Below, in pieces: positions 50,610-59,904 of a stretch of DNA of 64,000 nt. The translations under genes were made by a program, and so were the position numbers. Every line of letters begins with the position of its first letter. The stretch's first letter is position 1. The stretch covers positions 192,914 to 256,913 of the forward strand of contig NZ_DS989811.1 in assembly GCF_000155775.1 (NCBI RefSeq). The letters are read 5' to 3'. The DNA comes from Glaciecola sp. HTCC2999 (GTDB taxonomy: Bacteria; Pseudomonadota; Gammaproteobacteria; Enterobacterales; Alteromonadaceae). The notes under the pieces are model-generated. The model saw nothing but the letters and a program-made list of their open reading frames with translations, made no database searches and was not told the DNA's origin.

Positions 50610-52215
50610 GCGGCAAGCCAGTCTCAGGGGAAAGTTTATAGCTGGTATTGGGGGCTAAGGTTAATCTAGGCCTTTCAGGCAAAGTGATGTTGTCAGGCGA
50701 CGAGTTGGCTGGTAAACCATAATAATTAAAACCTTGTTTAATATTGTTTAAGTGCAGATTTATCATATAAGCTGTTAAGGCGAAGTCGTAAAAAGCGACC
50801 TCATCAATTACGCCAGAAAATGCTTCCGCATACCAAAATCGTTCTCGCGGCGTATTGCCGATCATCGCGGAGCCTGAGCCACCGCTTAACATTTTTGAAC
50901 CTGGAGGGTATTGGTAAAATATCTGTTTTTTACCATTTATGTAAATTGCTTTTTCGCCAGTATCTGCTTTGTAAGTTACAGCGATATGGTGATATTTGCC
51001 GTCGGTTAAATCCGCGAGACTGAAACCGCCATCACGACCATCAAGGTGTAGGGTTAATTCTTCATAGCCGTGCCCTAAAATAAATAAACCAAAACTGAAA
51101 CTACTGTGGTCGGCTTGATGCTGAAAACTCAGTTGCATACGGCCACCAAGGCTATCTTTGCGAAATATTTGTTGTATTTTCCCCGATATGTCAGACAGAT
51201 CGGGACGGATCAGTGCCTCAATCGTCACCCCGTCAGTTGCAGCAAATGAGCCAGTACCTCGCGCGGTACTGCCACCATTGCCTAAGTCAATGCGAGCATT
51301 GTCACTACTATCAAATTTGATTGCGCCTTGACCAATAAAACCTTGCACTCGTATGGCGCCCGACGCCATCACGCCATCAGCATTACCTGCGCTATCAACA
51401 ACACGATCGCTGTTCGTGTTAAAAGACCAAAAGTGGTTAGGACGCCAACGAGCAGGTATTAATAAGGTATTTTTGCCGCTGGTTACGCGAGGGGCTGAGT
51501 ATCTTAAATCTACGGTTAGATCACTGCCGTTTGAGTGCAGCATGCCCACTGGCGTATGAATGAGAGTGCTCTTGTTTGTTGAAGCTTCAAGACTTACTTT
51601 TCCAGCTCTTAATCTTATCTCTCTATTATTAAAGAGTTTGATCAGTGAGTTGGGCCCCAAGTGTAAAATATCTCCATCAACTAGTTTGATTGTTGCTGGT
51701 TGTTCAGTGCGATATACCCCTGCCAGCAAAGCGTTATCTTGAATATGCCCCTGTCCAACAAGTGTTACCTTACCGTCAATAATATTGGCTACAAATAACG
51801 GCGACGTACGCTGAGTAAAAAACCAAAATAAAGTAGCGATAATAGTAATGAGTACCAGTAGTGATAACAGCATGTTTTTGGTGGTGAACTTGCTCTTGCT
51901 ATAGTTCTCTTTTGGCTGTTGGTGTTCAAGCACTTGGTTTGACTGCTCTTCAGGTATCTGTTCTTTAGGCAACGGGGGCTCATCGGGTGTTAACACCAAT
52001 TCTTCCGTTATTCGGCGGTATACTACAGATGTACCAAACTTAGGTGTTGCGCTTAACCGAGCATGAATATTGATATAGTCGTAATAAAACTGCTGCGCTT
52101 CTACATTGCCTTGTAATAATTGCTCAAGTTTTTTCATTTGCTCAGGGGTGGCATCACCAGAACAGACAGCATCAGCAATGGCGCTTACTTCTGGAAATTG
52201 CTCTTGCTCTGTCAT
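50590..52215 (-). CDS. FecR-domain/LamG-domain transmembrane anti-sigma-like protein
   Basis: The protein is 541 aa from the ATG at 52215, which overlaps the sigma-factor stop as ATGA. The cytoplasmic N-terminus (1-112) has 'GDATPEQMKKLEQLLQGN', typical of anti-sigma partners of planctomycete-type ECF factors. One membrane helix lies at about 114-133, then a FecR domain (about 141-250: 'LVDGDILHLGPNSLIKLF' style). A C-terminal LamG/concanavalin-like jellyroll follows (about 268-485: 'DGVTIEALIRPD', 'KYHHIAVTYKADTGEKAIYINGKK' style). The LamG part probably senses glycan outside the inner membrane and controls the sigma factor. The domain fusion is common in Planctomycetes/Verrucomicrobia and unusual here. 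Confidence 0.85.
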   Translation of the reverse strand: MTEQEQFPEVSAIADAVCSGDATPEQMKKLEQLLQGNVEAQQFYYDYINIHARLSATPKFGTSVVYRRITEELVLTPDEPPLPKEQIPEEQSNQVLEHQQPKENYSKSKFTTKNMLLSLLVLITIIATLFWFFTQRTSPLFVANIIDGKVTLVGQGHIQDNALLAGVYRTEQPATIKLVDGDILHLGPNSLIKLFNNREIRLRAGKVSLEASTNKSTLIHTPVGMLHSNGSDLTVDLRYSAPRVTSGKNTLLIPARWRPNHFWSFNTNSDRVVDSAGNADGVMASGAIRVQGFIGQGAIKFDSSDNARIDLGNGGSTARGTGSFAATDGVTIEALIRPDLSDISGKIQQIFRKDSLGGRMQLSFQHQADHSSFSFGLFILGHGYEELTLHLDGRDGGFSLADLTDGKYHHIAVTYKADTGEKAIYINGKKQIFYQYPPGSKMLSGGSGSAMIGNTPRERFWYAEAFSGVIDEVAFYDFALTAYMINLHLNNIKQGFNYYGLPANSSPDNITLPERPRLTLAPNTSYKLSPETGLPQKIIAN

Positions 52216-52808
52216 GAAGATGCCTCTTGTTGTTTTTTGTTGACACAAGCGAGTAGTTGAGTGCGTATCTTATGTACTACTTTACGAATTGCATGCACAG
52301 ATCTACCAGTATTAGTGGCTATTTGTTTGGCAGTTAAGCTCTCTAGGTAAAAGCTTTGGTAAACCTCTTTTAGGGGCGCAGATAACAATGAACGGCAATG
52401 TTCTAAATGTTGCCATTTCTGTTCTTGTCTGTGGTGATTGCTTTCAAAAACGCTGATGTTGTGGCTGAATTCTTTTATAAAATCTTCACTTAAACCAAGT
52501 TGATAGCGCTTGTTGATGCGGCGGCTATGTTCTATGCGATAGTAAGCGATGACATTGGCCCATTTTGAAAAGTTTGTCCCTAACTCAAATTTATCAAACT
52601 CTTGCCAGAGGGTTAAACAGGTTTCTTGGAAAATATCATCTGCTGCGCTGGGATCACCCACAAACGCATGGATATAGGCATATAGACGGCTTTTGTCGAC
52701 TTCAAGCAAATGTTCAAACTGCCTGATTCTTGGCAAGCCAGTTTTACCCTGCTTTGTTGTAACCGTTTTTGCGTTGCTTGTTAGAGAAGCCTTGTTATTT
52801 TCAACCAC
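52212..52808 (-). CDS. ECF-type RNA polymerase sigma factor
   Basis: The protein is 198 aa. Region 2 is visible as 'GDPSAADDIFQETCLTLWQEFDKF' style text near residue 52, and region 4 as 'LKEVYQSFYLESLTAKQIATNTGRSVHAIRKVVHKIR' style text near residue 145. It is translationally coupled to the FecR/LamG gene. Together they are the likely regulator of the adjacent sulfatase/rhamnosidase genes on the same strand. Sequence style resembles the Rhodopirellula/Verrucomicrobium sigma subfamily. The first 25 residues are poorly conserved and the start is uncertain. Confidence 0.88.
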   Translation of the reverse strand: MVENNKASLTSNAKTVTTKQGKTGLPRIRQFEHLLEVDKSRLYAYIHAFVGDPSAADDIFQETCLTLWQEFDKFELGTNFSKWANVIAYYRIEHSRRINKRYQLGLSEDFIKEFSHNISVFESNHHRQEQKWQHLEHCRSLLSAPLKEVYQSFYLESLTAKQIATNTGRSVHAIRKVVHKIRTQLLACVNKKQQEASS

Positions 52809-53207
52809 AACATCAGTTAAATAAAAATAAAATCAGATTTGTATTTATAACACAGCATCACGTTTAAAGCTTGCTAATTATATTTTTACACTTTTTGTCT
52901 TTTAATAATATATTGATTAGCTCTGAAGTGTTTGTGCCAACTCAGAATGGAGCCAAATTAAATAGCCGGTATTATTTTTATCGAATATTTTTATGAAAAT
53001 ACGCATAATTACGCCTACTCCTTTTGGTTGATATAGCGATCCTGTGTGCAGCAAGCTAACCTCAATTAATGGACCTAAAGGGTTGTATTTTTAGAATGTG
53101 ACAATAATGAAAAATTGATTCAACTATTTAGTTAAGGTTTTAAAGTTCAGGGGTATAAGGTGGGGTATCACTAACCATCTTAGATTATTTCATTCTAAAT
53201 TCGATTT
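52809..53207. other. AT-rich intergenic region upstream of the sigma factor
   Basis: This gap separates the divergent sigma-factor and speA genes. No protein-coding frame longer than about a dozen codons with a ribosome binding site was seen. It must hold the sigma-factor promoter. Its right part leads into an orphan terminator (53208-53235), so a small plus-strand RNA ending there is possible, with TATAAG near 53151 as a candidate -10 box. Confidence 0.35.
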
Positions 53208-53235
53208 AAAGCCCTGTTTTCACAGGGCTTTTTTA
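53208..53235 (+). terminator. orphan intrinsic terminator upstream of speA
   Basis: AAAGCCCTG pairs with CAGGGCTTT over a 6-nt loop, then a T tract. No plus-strand gene precedes it within the gap, since the sigma-factor gene is divergent. It may end a small RNA or act as an attenuator in the speA leader. Confidence 0.75.
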
Positions 53236-53342
53236 TATTATTTTGCGGAAATTACGGGAAATGATGTTATTTCACAAATAATTTCGATCTTCACTAAGTA
53301 ATGTTTATAATACTTCTTTTGTTATTCATCTAAGCATACAGC

Positions 53343-55277
53343 ATGAAAGAACATTCACATTCTATTGAAGCCTGGGACAAAGACGCTGCAGACGCATTAT
53401 ATGGTGTCTCAAAGTGGGGGGCCGGATATTTTGCCATTGGTGATAATGGTAATTTATGCGTCACTCCGGATATTGAGAAACCGCATATGCAAATTGATTT
53501 TGCCTCGGTCATTAGTGATATCCAGCAAGCCAACATTCAATTTCCAGTCGTCGTCCGTTTTCATGATGTGTTACGTGCACAGGTAGTCCATTTAAACAAA
53601 GCATTTAACAAATGTATTCAAGAAGCCAATTACCAGGGTCAATACCGGGGTGTATATCCGGTTAAAGTGAACCAGATGCGTGAAGTGGTTGAAGAAATCG
53701 TTGATGCTGGTAAAGAATATCATTACGGATTAGAAGCAGGTTCTAAAGCAGAATTAATTACCATTTTAGCTTATAACACAACACCGGAAGCGTTAACTGT
53801 ACTTAACGGTTACAAAGACGAAGAGTTTGTGAACCTCGCGTTTTTAGCCCAAAAGCTAGGGCGTAAAGTCTTAATTGTGGTTGAGAAGTTTTCTGAAATT
53901 GCCACTATCATTAAAATCGCCAATGAATTAGGTGAGATGCCAATGATCGGTTTGCGTGCAAAAATGAGCGTAAAAGGTCGAGGTAAATGGGAAGGCAGTG
54001 GTGGCGATCGAGCTAAGTTTGGGTTAACGATCAGTGAAATTATTAACGCTGGAAAAACCCTTGCTGACGCAGGGATGGGCGAGAGTCTTAAATTACTGCA
54101 TTTTCATATAGGTAGTCAGTTAACGGACATTCGTGCGGTGAAAGAGGCGATAAATGAAGGTGCTTTAATCTATGCTGAGCTTCGCCACTTAGGCTTCAAC
54201 CTCGAATATGTCGATATTGGCGGTGGGCTAGGCATTGATTATGATGGCACTAAATCCACCAATGACTCATCTCGTAACTACAGCATTGAAGAGTATGTGG
54301 CAGATGTCGTCTATGGTATGCAAGAAGTCTGTGATTTAGAAAAAGTACCACATCCCACACTCGTCAGTGAATCAGGTCGAGCAATTACGGCGCACCACAG
54401 CTGCGTGATCACCGAAATCATGGGTGAAATTCGTCCTGACTCTGCGCAAGCAGATTTGACCATCGGTCATGAAGAGCATGTGATACTAACTAATATGCGC
54501 GAGTTATCTGAGAACATTGAACTGGCCACGAATCTTCAAGAAGTATTTAATGATGCATCACAATACAAAGAACAAGCGAATGATGCTTTTAAGTTTCGCG
54601 TCATAGGACTGACGGAGCTGGCGCAAGTAGAAACCTTGTATTGGCAAATTATGCAAAAACTACAATTGCGCTATGCAGGTGAGGAATTTGTTCCAGAAGA
54701 AATACAAGCATTGGAGTTTAATTTATCAAGTCAATATTTGTGTAATTTCTCAGTGTTCCAATCTGCCGCCGATACATGGGCGATTGACCAGATCCTACCG
54801 GTAATGCCATTGACTCGATTAAACGAAGCGCCGACAGTGAATTGTTCGTTGGTTGATATTACGTGTGATTCCGATGGTAAAATAGACCAATTTGCTGTGG
54901 GGCGCGAAATCTCTAATGTACTACCCATGCACCCACTGATCCCAAATGAAAAATATCACCTAGGTTTGTTTTTAACTGGCGCTTATCAAGATGTGATGGG
55001 CGACATGCATAATTTATTTGGTCGCTTAAATGAAGTGCATATCTTCAGTTATGATGATGATCCTCAAGATTTTTATATAGAAGAGGTCGTACATGGTTCG
55101 TCGGTAGAAAATGTATTATCTGTCATGCAATATAACCCGCATTCAATGGCGATTGATGTAAAACGTTTGATTGATAAACGAGTGGTAGAAGGTGTGATGA
55201 AGCCTCGTGAAGGTGTGCGATGGACAGATTTCTATGAAGATTGCTTAAAAGGCTATACCTATTTAAAAACACAATGA
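53343..55277 (+). CDS. speA: biosynthetic arginine decarboxylase
   Basis: This 644-aa PLP enzyme makes agmatine for polyamine synthesis. 'GVYPVKVNQMREVVEEI' style text near residue 103 contains the PLP lysine. 'LLHFHIGSQ' and 'VDIGGGLGIDYDG' are barrel motifs, and 'SESGRAITAHHS' near 338 is conserved. Length fits SpeA (about 630-660). The last codon and stop overlap the alkA start (ATGA). Confidence 0.96.
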   Translation: MKEHSHSIEAWDKDAADALYGVSKWGAGYFAIGDNGNLCVTPDIEKPHMQIDFASVISDIQQANIQFPVVVRFHDVLRAQVVHLNKAFNKCIQEANYQGQYRGVYPVKVNQMREVVEEIVDAGKEYHYGLEAGSKAELITILAYNTTPEALTVLNGYKDEEFVNLAFLAQKLGRKVLIVVEKFSEIATIIKIANELGEMPMIGLRAKMSVKGRGKWEGSGGDRAKFGLTISEIINAGKTLADAGMGESLKLLHFHIGSQLTDIRAVKEAINEGALIYAELRHLGFNLEYVDIGGGLGIDYDGTKSTNDSSRNYSIEEYVADVVYGMQEVCDLEKVPHPTLVSESGRAITAHHSCVITEIMGEIRPDSAQADLTIGHEEHVILTNMRELSENIELATNLQEVFNDASQYKEQANDAFKFRVIGLTELAQVETLYWQIMQKLQLRYAGEEFVPEEIQALEFNLSSQYLCNFSVFQSAADTWAIDQILPVMPLTRLNEAPTVNCSLVDITCDSDGKIDQFAVGREISNVLPMHPLIPNEKYHLGLFLTGAYQDVMGDMHNLFGRLNEVHIFSYDDDPQDFYIEEVVHGSSVENVLSVMQYNPHSMAIDVKRLIDKRVVEGVMKPREGVRWTDFYEDCLKGYTYLKTQ

Positions 55278-56116
55278 TGATTTATCTTAGTGTGACTCAA
55301 CCTTATAACTGGTCAATGGTACATGCGTTTTTAACGCGCCGTGCCATCGCTGGGATTGAGGAATGCGGAGAATTTCATTATGCGCGGTATTTTGATGAAA
55401 CGGATTTTTATGCCGTCAGTGGGTTGTCTCATGTATCGAATGAAGGGTTAACATCGAGCTGGTTCTGTGCCACATATGAACCTGAAGCACAGCGTTTTGC
55501 TGTGCAACTCTCATTACACAATGAAGCATGTCGAGAAGCGGTGTTAGCTAATATTGCGCGAGTACTCGATGCGCAGCAAGATCCAAATACCATTGCTCAA
55601 GCTTTAACGAAAGCAGGGTTCACACCAGAACACATGACCTCTGGTCTTCGTTTACCTGCAACTTGGTCCCCGTTTGAAGCATTAATCCGAGCTATAGTCG
55701 GGCAACAAATTAGTGTTAATGGAGCAGTCAAGATCCTTAATCAATGGATTGGAAACTTGCGTGCGGAAGCTAATGGCTATCGCCATTTTCCTTCGGCCAC
55801 TGAAATTGCTTGTTGTGATACATCTAAACTTCCCATGCCTAAAGCTCGTCAAGCAACCCTGAATCTAGCTGCAGAAACAGTTCAAGCAAAACCATTACAT
55901 GATAGTGAAACAATCCAAGATTTACTCAAGATCAAAGGCATTGGGCCTTGGACAGTCAATTATGTCTTAATGCGTGGTATCTCTCACCCGGATATATTTT
56001 TGGATAATGATTTAGTAGTCAAAAACCAATTGGCTCGATTTGCGTTAACCCCCGAATTGGCAAAACCCTGGCGTAGTTATGTGTGTATTCAGCTGTGGGA
56101 GCATGCGAATACATGA
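55274..56116 (+). CDS. alkA: DNA-3-methyladenine glycosylase II (AlkA family)
   Basis: The protein is 280 aa from ATG 55274 (overlapping speA TGA) or one codon later. The N-terminal AlkA_N-type domain covers about residues 1-110. The helix-hairpin-helix 'LLKIKGIGPWTVNYVLMRG' style motif is near residue 216, followed by 'FLDNDLVV' with the catalytic aspartate position. It excises alkylated bases. The next gene is ogt, making a two-gene alkylation-repair unit behind speA. Confidence 0.9.
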   Translation: MMIYLSVTQPYNWSMVHAFLTRRAIAGIEECGEFHYARYFDETDFYAVSGLSHVSNEGLTSSWFCATYEPEAQRFAVQLSLHNEACREAVLANIARVLDAQQDPNTIAQALTKAGFTPEHMTSGLRLPATWSPFEALIRAIVGQQISVNGAVKILNQWIGNLRAEANGYRHFPSATEIACCDTSKLPMPKARQATLNLAAETVQAKPLHDSETIQDLLKIKGIGPWTVNYVLMRGISHPDIFLDNDLVVKNQLARFALTPELAKPWRSYVCIQLWEHANT

Positions 56117-56149
56117 ACCAAGCGATGTTGAAAAGAGGTTAAGCATTCG

Positions 56150-56629
56150 ATGGATCAACAAACCATGTCTACTCCACTAGGCGCACTTATTATAAACGCT
56201 ACAGAGCAAGGTCTGACCCATGTTTGGTTTAGCGATATGGCTAGCAAACAATCTCTCCATGCGGATAAGACGTCGGCTATCACACAATTGGCAGTAGAGC
56301 AGTTAACGGCTTATTTTGCTGGGACACTTCACGCATTTGATTTACCGCTGACCCCTGTGGGAACAGAATTTCAACAACGCGTTTGGGCACAACTACTGAC
56401 TATTCCTTTTGGTCAAACATGCAGTTATGGTGATATTGCACAGCGTTTGGGGCAGCCGACGGCAGCTCGTGCTGTCGGTATGGCTAATGGAAAAAACCCT
56501 TTAGGGATCATCGTTCCATGTCATCGTGTCATTGGTCAAAATAAACAGCTCACCGGTTACGCCGGTGGATTAGATAAAAAAGCATGGCTCTTAGCTCATG
56601 AAGTCAGGGAATTTACACTTGCCAATTAA
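56150..56629 (+). CDS. ogt: methylated-DNA--protein-cysteine methyltransferase
   Basis: This 159-aa suicide alkyl-acceptor has the active-site motif 'IVPCHRVIG' near residue 122, the DNA-reading helix 'SYGDIAQRLGQPTAARAVG' style near 96, and 'PFGQTCSYG'. It repairs O6-alkylguanine. An AAGAGG site lies 12 nt before the ATG. It overlaps the next gene's annotated start. Confidence 0.95.
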   Translation: MDQQTMSTPLGALIINATEQGLTHVWFSDMASKQSLHADKTSAITQLAVEQLTAYFAGTLHAFDLPLTPVGTEFQQRVWAQLLTIPFGQTCSYGDIAQRLGQPTAARAVGMANGKNPLGIIVPCHRVIGQNKQLTGYAGGLDKKAWLLAHEVREFTLAN

Positions 56630-57509
56630 ATATTTAATAGAGTTACTCTTGCTCGCTGCGATTTGGGGATCATCATTTATGTTGATGCGTATAACGGCAC
56701 CTGAGTTTGGGATTTGGGCTGTCGTAGAGTTAAGGGCACTATTGGCGACACTCGTGTTATTACCTTTTGTCATCGCGAAACAGCAGTTAGGCGATATTCG
56801 TGTTTTTGCCAAACCTATATTTGTGGTGGCGCTTACGAATACAGCAATTCCATTTAGTTTATTTACTTATGGTTCATTACATTTACCCTCTGCATTAACC
56901 GCCCTGCTTAATGGAACTGCACCTATGTTTGGTGCGCTATTAGCGTGGTTGTGGCTCAAAGAATCGATGACTCATTCAGCAAAATTAGGCTTTGTCTGTG
57001 GTTTTGTTGGTGTGTACTTACTTAGTTATGAGACATTGAATTTTCAAGGGGTAAGCCTATTACCGGTGTTAGCGTGTTTAGGAGCGACGTTTGGTTACGG
57101 TTACGCGATTTGTTATATCAAACGGTATTTACCCAACGCCAAGCCATTAGCGATAGCTGTAGGATCCCAAGCAATATCTGCATTGGTATTATTACCGATG
57201 GCGTTATATGTGCCGATGCCAGGATCACCCGATCTCGAAAGCTGGCTAGCCGTTGGTTTTCTCGCGGTGATATGTACTGGGGTAGCATACATGATGTATT
57301 TTCGATTGATTGTGAATATTGGCCCATCAAAAGCAATATATGTCGGTTATCTCGTGCCACTTTTTGGTTTAATTTGGGGAGCATTAATTCTTCAAGAAAC
57401 CATTTCTTCTTACATGATAGCCGGTGGCATAACGATACTGCTGGGGATCAGTCTAACATCTGGGGCCATTTCTAAAACGAAATATAAAAAGCTCATGCGT
57501 CGGAAATAA
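56598..57509 (+). CDS. DMT superfamily (EamA) transporter
   Basis: This 303-aa protein has ten hydrophobic helices as two EamA repeats ('AAIWGSSFMLMRI' near residue 20; second repeat from about 150). It is a metabolite exporter of unknown substrate. The listed ATG lies inside ogt by 32 nt; a TTG at 56619 with AGGGA upstream is an equally good start. A basic C-terminus follows the last helix. A short GC hairpin with a T run at 57559-57577 may terminate it. Confidence 0.88.
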   Translation: MKSGNLHLPIKYLIELLLLAAIWGSSFMLMRITAPEFGIWAVVELRALLATLVLLPFVIAKQQLGDIRVFAKPIFVVALTNTAIPFSLFTYGSLHLPSALTALLNGTAPMFGALLAWLWLKESMTHSAKLGFVCGFVGVYLLSYETLNFQGVSLLPVLACLGATFGYGYAICYIKRYLPNAKPLAIAVGSQAISALVLLPMALYVPMPGSPDLESWLAVGFLAVICTGVAYMMYFRLIVNIGPSKAIYVGYLVPLFGLIWGALILQETISSYMIAGGITILLGISLTSGAISKTKYKKLMRRK

Positions 57510-57616
57510 TATTACGTTTGCCATTCGAAAACTCGGCGTTAAGCTAGATAAAAGCCATAGCCGACTCGGCTGGTTTTTGGTATATTCGTGCGATATTTAA
57601 CTCAAAGGACCCAATT

Positions 57617-58981
57617 ATGGCATTATCTGTCGTGATTCTTGCTGCAGGAAAAGGCACAAGAATGCAATCTTCACTTCCTAAAGTACTTCATCCCATCGGT
57701 GGTGTACCTATGGTTCAACGTATTATTAACACAGTGAACGAATTAGGTGCAGATGCGATTAACCTTGTCTATGGACATGGCGCAGAGCTACTTCAAAAAA
57801 CCATCCAAGAAGACAACCTAAATTGGTGCTTACAAGCAGAACAACTTGGTACCGGTCATGCGGTCAAGCAAGCAACTCCGTTCATTCAGCCTGAAGATGA
57901 TGTGTTGGTTCTGGTGGGCGATGCGCCACTAATTAAAGCAGAGACTCTGGCTCAGCTACAAGCTGTCAAACAGACTGCTGACGTCGCTTTGTTAACCGTG
58001 AATTTAGATGATCCTACTGGTATGGGCCGTATTATTCGTGATGCATCGGGTGAAAATATTACTGCGATTGTTGAACATAAAGATGCGTCTGATATACAGC
58101 GCGCTATTCAAGAAATCAATACTGGTGTCATGATCCTAAATGGTGGTGATTTACTTGGTTGGCTTGATGGGCTGGAAAATAATAATGCTCAGGGCGAGTT
58201 TTATTTAACCGATGTTATTGCGATGGCTGCTAACGCGGGTAAAACGATACGTTCGGCACAGCCTGCTTCGGCTGTAGAGGTAGAAGGTGTTAATAACCGA
58301 GTGCATTTATCTAAACTTGAACGTGCTTTCCAACTTGAACAGGCTCATCATGCAATGCTTGCTGGTGCTACTTTAGCTGATCCTGCTCGCTTTGATGTTC
58401 GAGGCGAACTGACAGTGGGTAACGATGTGACTATCGACGTCAATTGTGTCTTTGAGGGTAAGGTAACCATTGGCAACAATGTAAAAATTGGTCCTAATTG
58501 TATTTTACAAAACTGCCAGATTTCTGATGGGGCGGTGATTGAAGCGAATTCGATTATTCAAGAAGCGCATGTGGGTGAAGCTTGCCAAGTGGGTCCATAT
58601 GCACGTCTTCGTCCTGGTTCAGTACTAGAGACGAAAGCGAAAGTGGGTAATTTTGTAGAAATGAAAAAATCCACATTAGGTGAAGGCGCTAAAGCGAATC
58701 ACCTAACGTATTTAGGGGATGCCACGGTCGGTGCGAATGCGAACATTGGTGCTGGCACGATTACTTGTAACTATGATGGTGTGAATAAGTCTGCCACTGT
58801 CATTGGCGCGAATGCCTTTATTGGCTCGAACAGTGCTCTTGTTGCTCCCGTTAATATTGGTGCGATGGCGACTGTTGGTGCAGGCTCCGTTGTTACTAAA
58901 GATGTTGACGATGACGCTTTAGCCATCGCTCGTGCAAAGCAACGTCAAATGACGGGCTGGGAACGTCCTACCAAAAAGTAA
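57617..58981 (+). CDS. glmU: bifunctional UDP-N-acetylglucosamine pyrophosphorylase / glucosamine-1-phosphate N-acetyltransferase
   Basis: The protein is 454 aa. The N-terminal nucleotidyltransferase has '[20 protein letters not shown]' style text, and the C-terminal left-handed beta helix is built of hexapeptide repeats from about residue 250 ('[15 protein letters not shown]' style), ending 'GWERPTKK'. It makes UDP-GlcNAc for the envelope. AAGGA precedes the ATG. It sits two genes before glmS in the same pathway. Confidence 0.97.
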   Translation: MALSVVILAAGKGTRMQSSLPKVLHPIGGVPMVQRIINTVNELGADAINLVYGHGAELLQKTIQEDNLNWCLQAEQLGTGHAVKQATPFIQPEDDVLVLVGDAPLIKAETLAQLQAVKQTADVALLTVNLDDPTGMGRIIRDASGENITAIVEHKDASDIQRAIQEINTGVMILNGGDLLGWLDGLENNNAQGEFYLTDVIAMAANAGKTIRSAQPASAVEVEGVNNRVHLSKLERAFQLEQAHHAMLAGATLADPARFDVRGELTVGNDVTIDVNCVFEGKVTIGNNVKIGPNCILQNCQISDGAVIEANSIIQEAHVGEACQVGPYARLRPGSVLETKAKVGNFVEMKKSTLGEGAKANHLTYLGDATVGANANIGAGTITCNYDGVNKSATVIGANAFIGSNSALVAPVNIGAMATVGAGSVVTKDVDDDALAIARAKQRQMTGWERPTKK

Positions 58982-59107
58982 TGTCTAAAAAGGCGATGCA
59001 TCACACCACCATTTAAGTGTGTGGTGCATCAATTTATATACAAAAATATTGTATTTCATTGATTTAAAGTTATAATTCGAAACTTATTTTATCAATCGAA
59101 ATTATTT

Positions 59108-59902
59108 ATGCCTCGCCCAAGTGCTTACACAGAATCAAACTTAAATGCTATTAAACAGCACATTCTCGGTGAGGGAAGAGTAACTGTTAAGCGTTTATCT
59201 GATGAGTTACAAGTATCAGAGGTTTCGATTCGAAAGTATTTATCTGTTTTAGAAAATCAAGGCGTGTTGATCCGTACTCGGGGTGGGGCTGTCGTTAAAG
59301 ATATGCTTGAGCACACTGATGCACTATCTCAGCCTGCCATTATCGATGATAACCCTATTAAACGAAGTATTGCATCTGCAGCCGCTCAGCTGATTCAACC
59401 TGGCTCGCGTATTGTGGTAGACAGCGGCAGCACTACTGCCCACTTACTCCCTTTTCTACAACAAATCGAAGGGTTGGTCGTGATGACTAATTCACTGCCT
59501 ATTGCGAACGCTCTGACGCAAAAAAGTCACAATGCAACCATCTTAATGAGCGGTGGGACATGGGATCCCCTATCTCAATCTTTCCAAGGGCAAATGTCAG
59601 AGAAAATGATCCAATCATATAATTTTGAAATGGCTTTTGTTGGGGCTTCAGGTTTGGATTTAAGCAAAGGCACCACGACCTTTCATGAACTTACTAAACT
59701 CAGTCAAGTTATGAGTGATGCTGCTCAACAAACCATTGTTTTAGCTGAATCAGATAAATTATTCAAAAAAATGCCAAATATAGAGCTATCGTGGATGAAG
59801 ATTTCCACGTTAGTGACCGATAACCTATTAAGTGATGATGCAAAGCATCAAATACAGCAGTACGGGGTGCAAGTAAATTGTACACCCATCAAGGAGAATT
59901 AA
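59108..59902 (+). CDS. DeoR/GlpR family transcriptional regulator
   Basis: The protein is 264 aa. The N-terminal winged helix reads '[30 protein letters not shown]' style near residues 20-50. The DeoR sensor domain follows with '[15 protein letters not shown]' near 117 and '[10 protein letters not shown]' near 216. It is placed between glmU and glmS with glmS starting 2 nt later, so it probably responds to a hexosamine phosphate and adjusts glmS; effector inferred. Confidence 0.9.
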   Translation: MPRPSAYTESNLNAIKQHILGEGRVTVKRLSDELQVSEVSIRKYLSVLENQGVLIRTRGGAVVKDMLEHTDALSQPAIIDDNPIKRSIASAAAQLIQPGSRIVVDSGSTTAHLLPFLQQIEGLVVMTNSLPIANALTQKSHNATILMSGGTWDPLSQSFQGQMSEKMIQSYNFEMAFVGASGLDLSKGTTTFHELTKLSQVMSDAAQQTIVLAESDKLFKKMPNIELSWMKISTLVTDNLLSDDAKHQIQQYGVQVNCTPIKEN

Positions 59903-59904
59903 GT

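Noticed and set aside
58993-59030. Inverted repeat between glmU and the DeoR gene as terminator
   Set aside because: The stem has mismatches and is not followed by a T tract; it is too weak to list as a feature.
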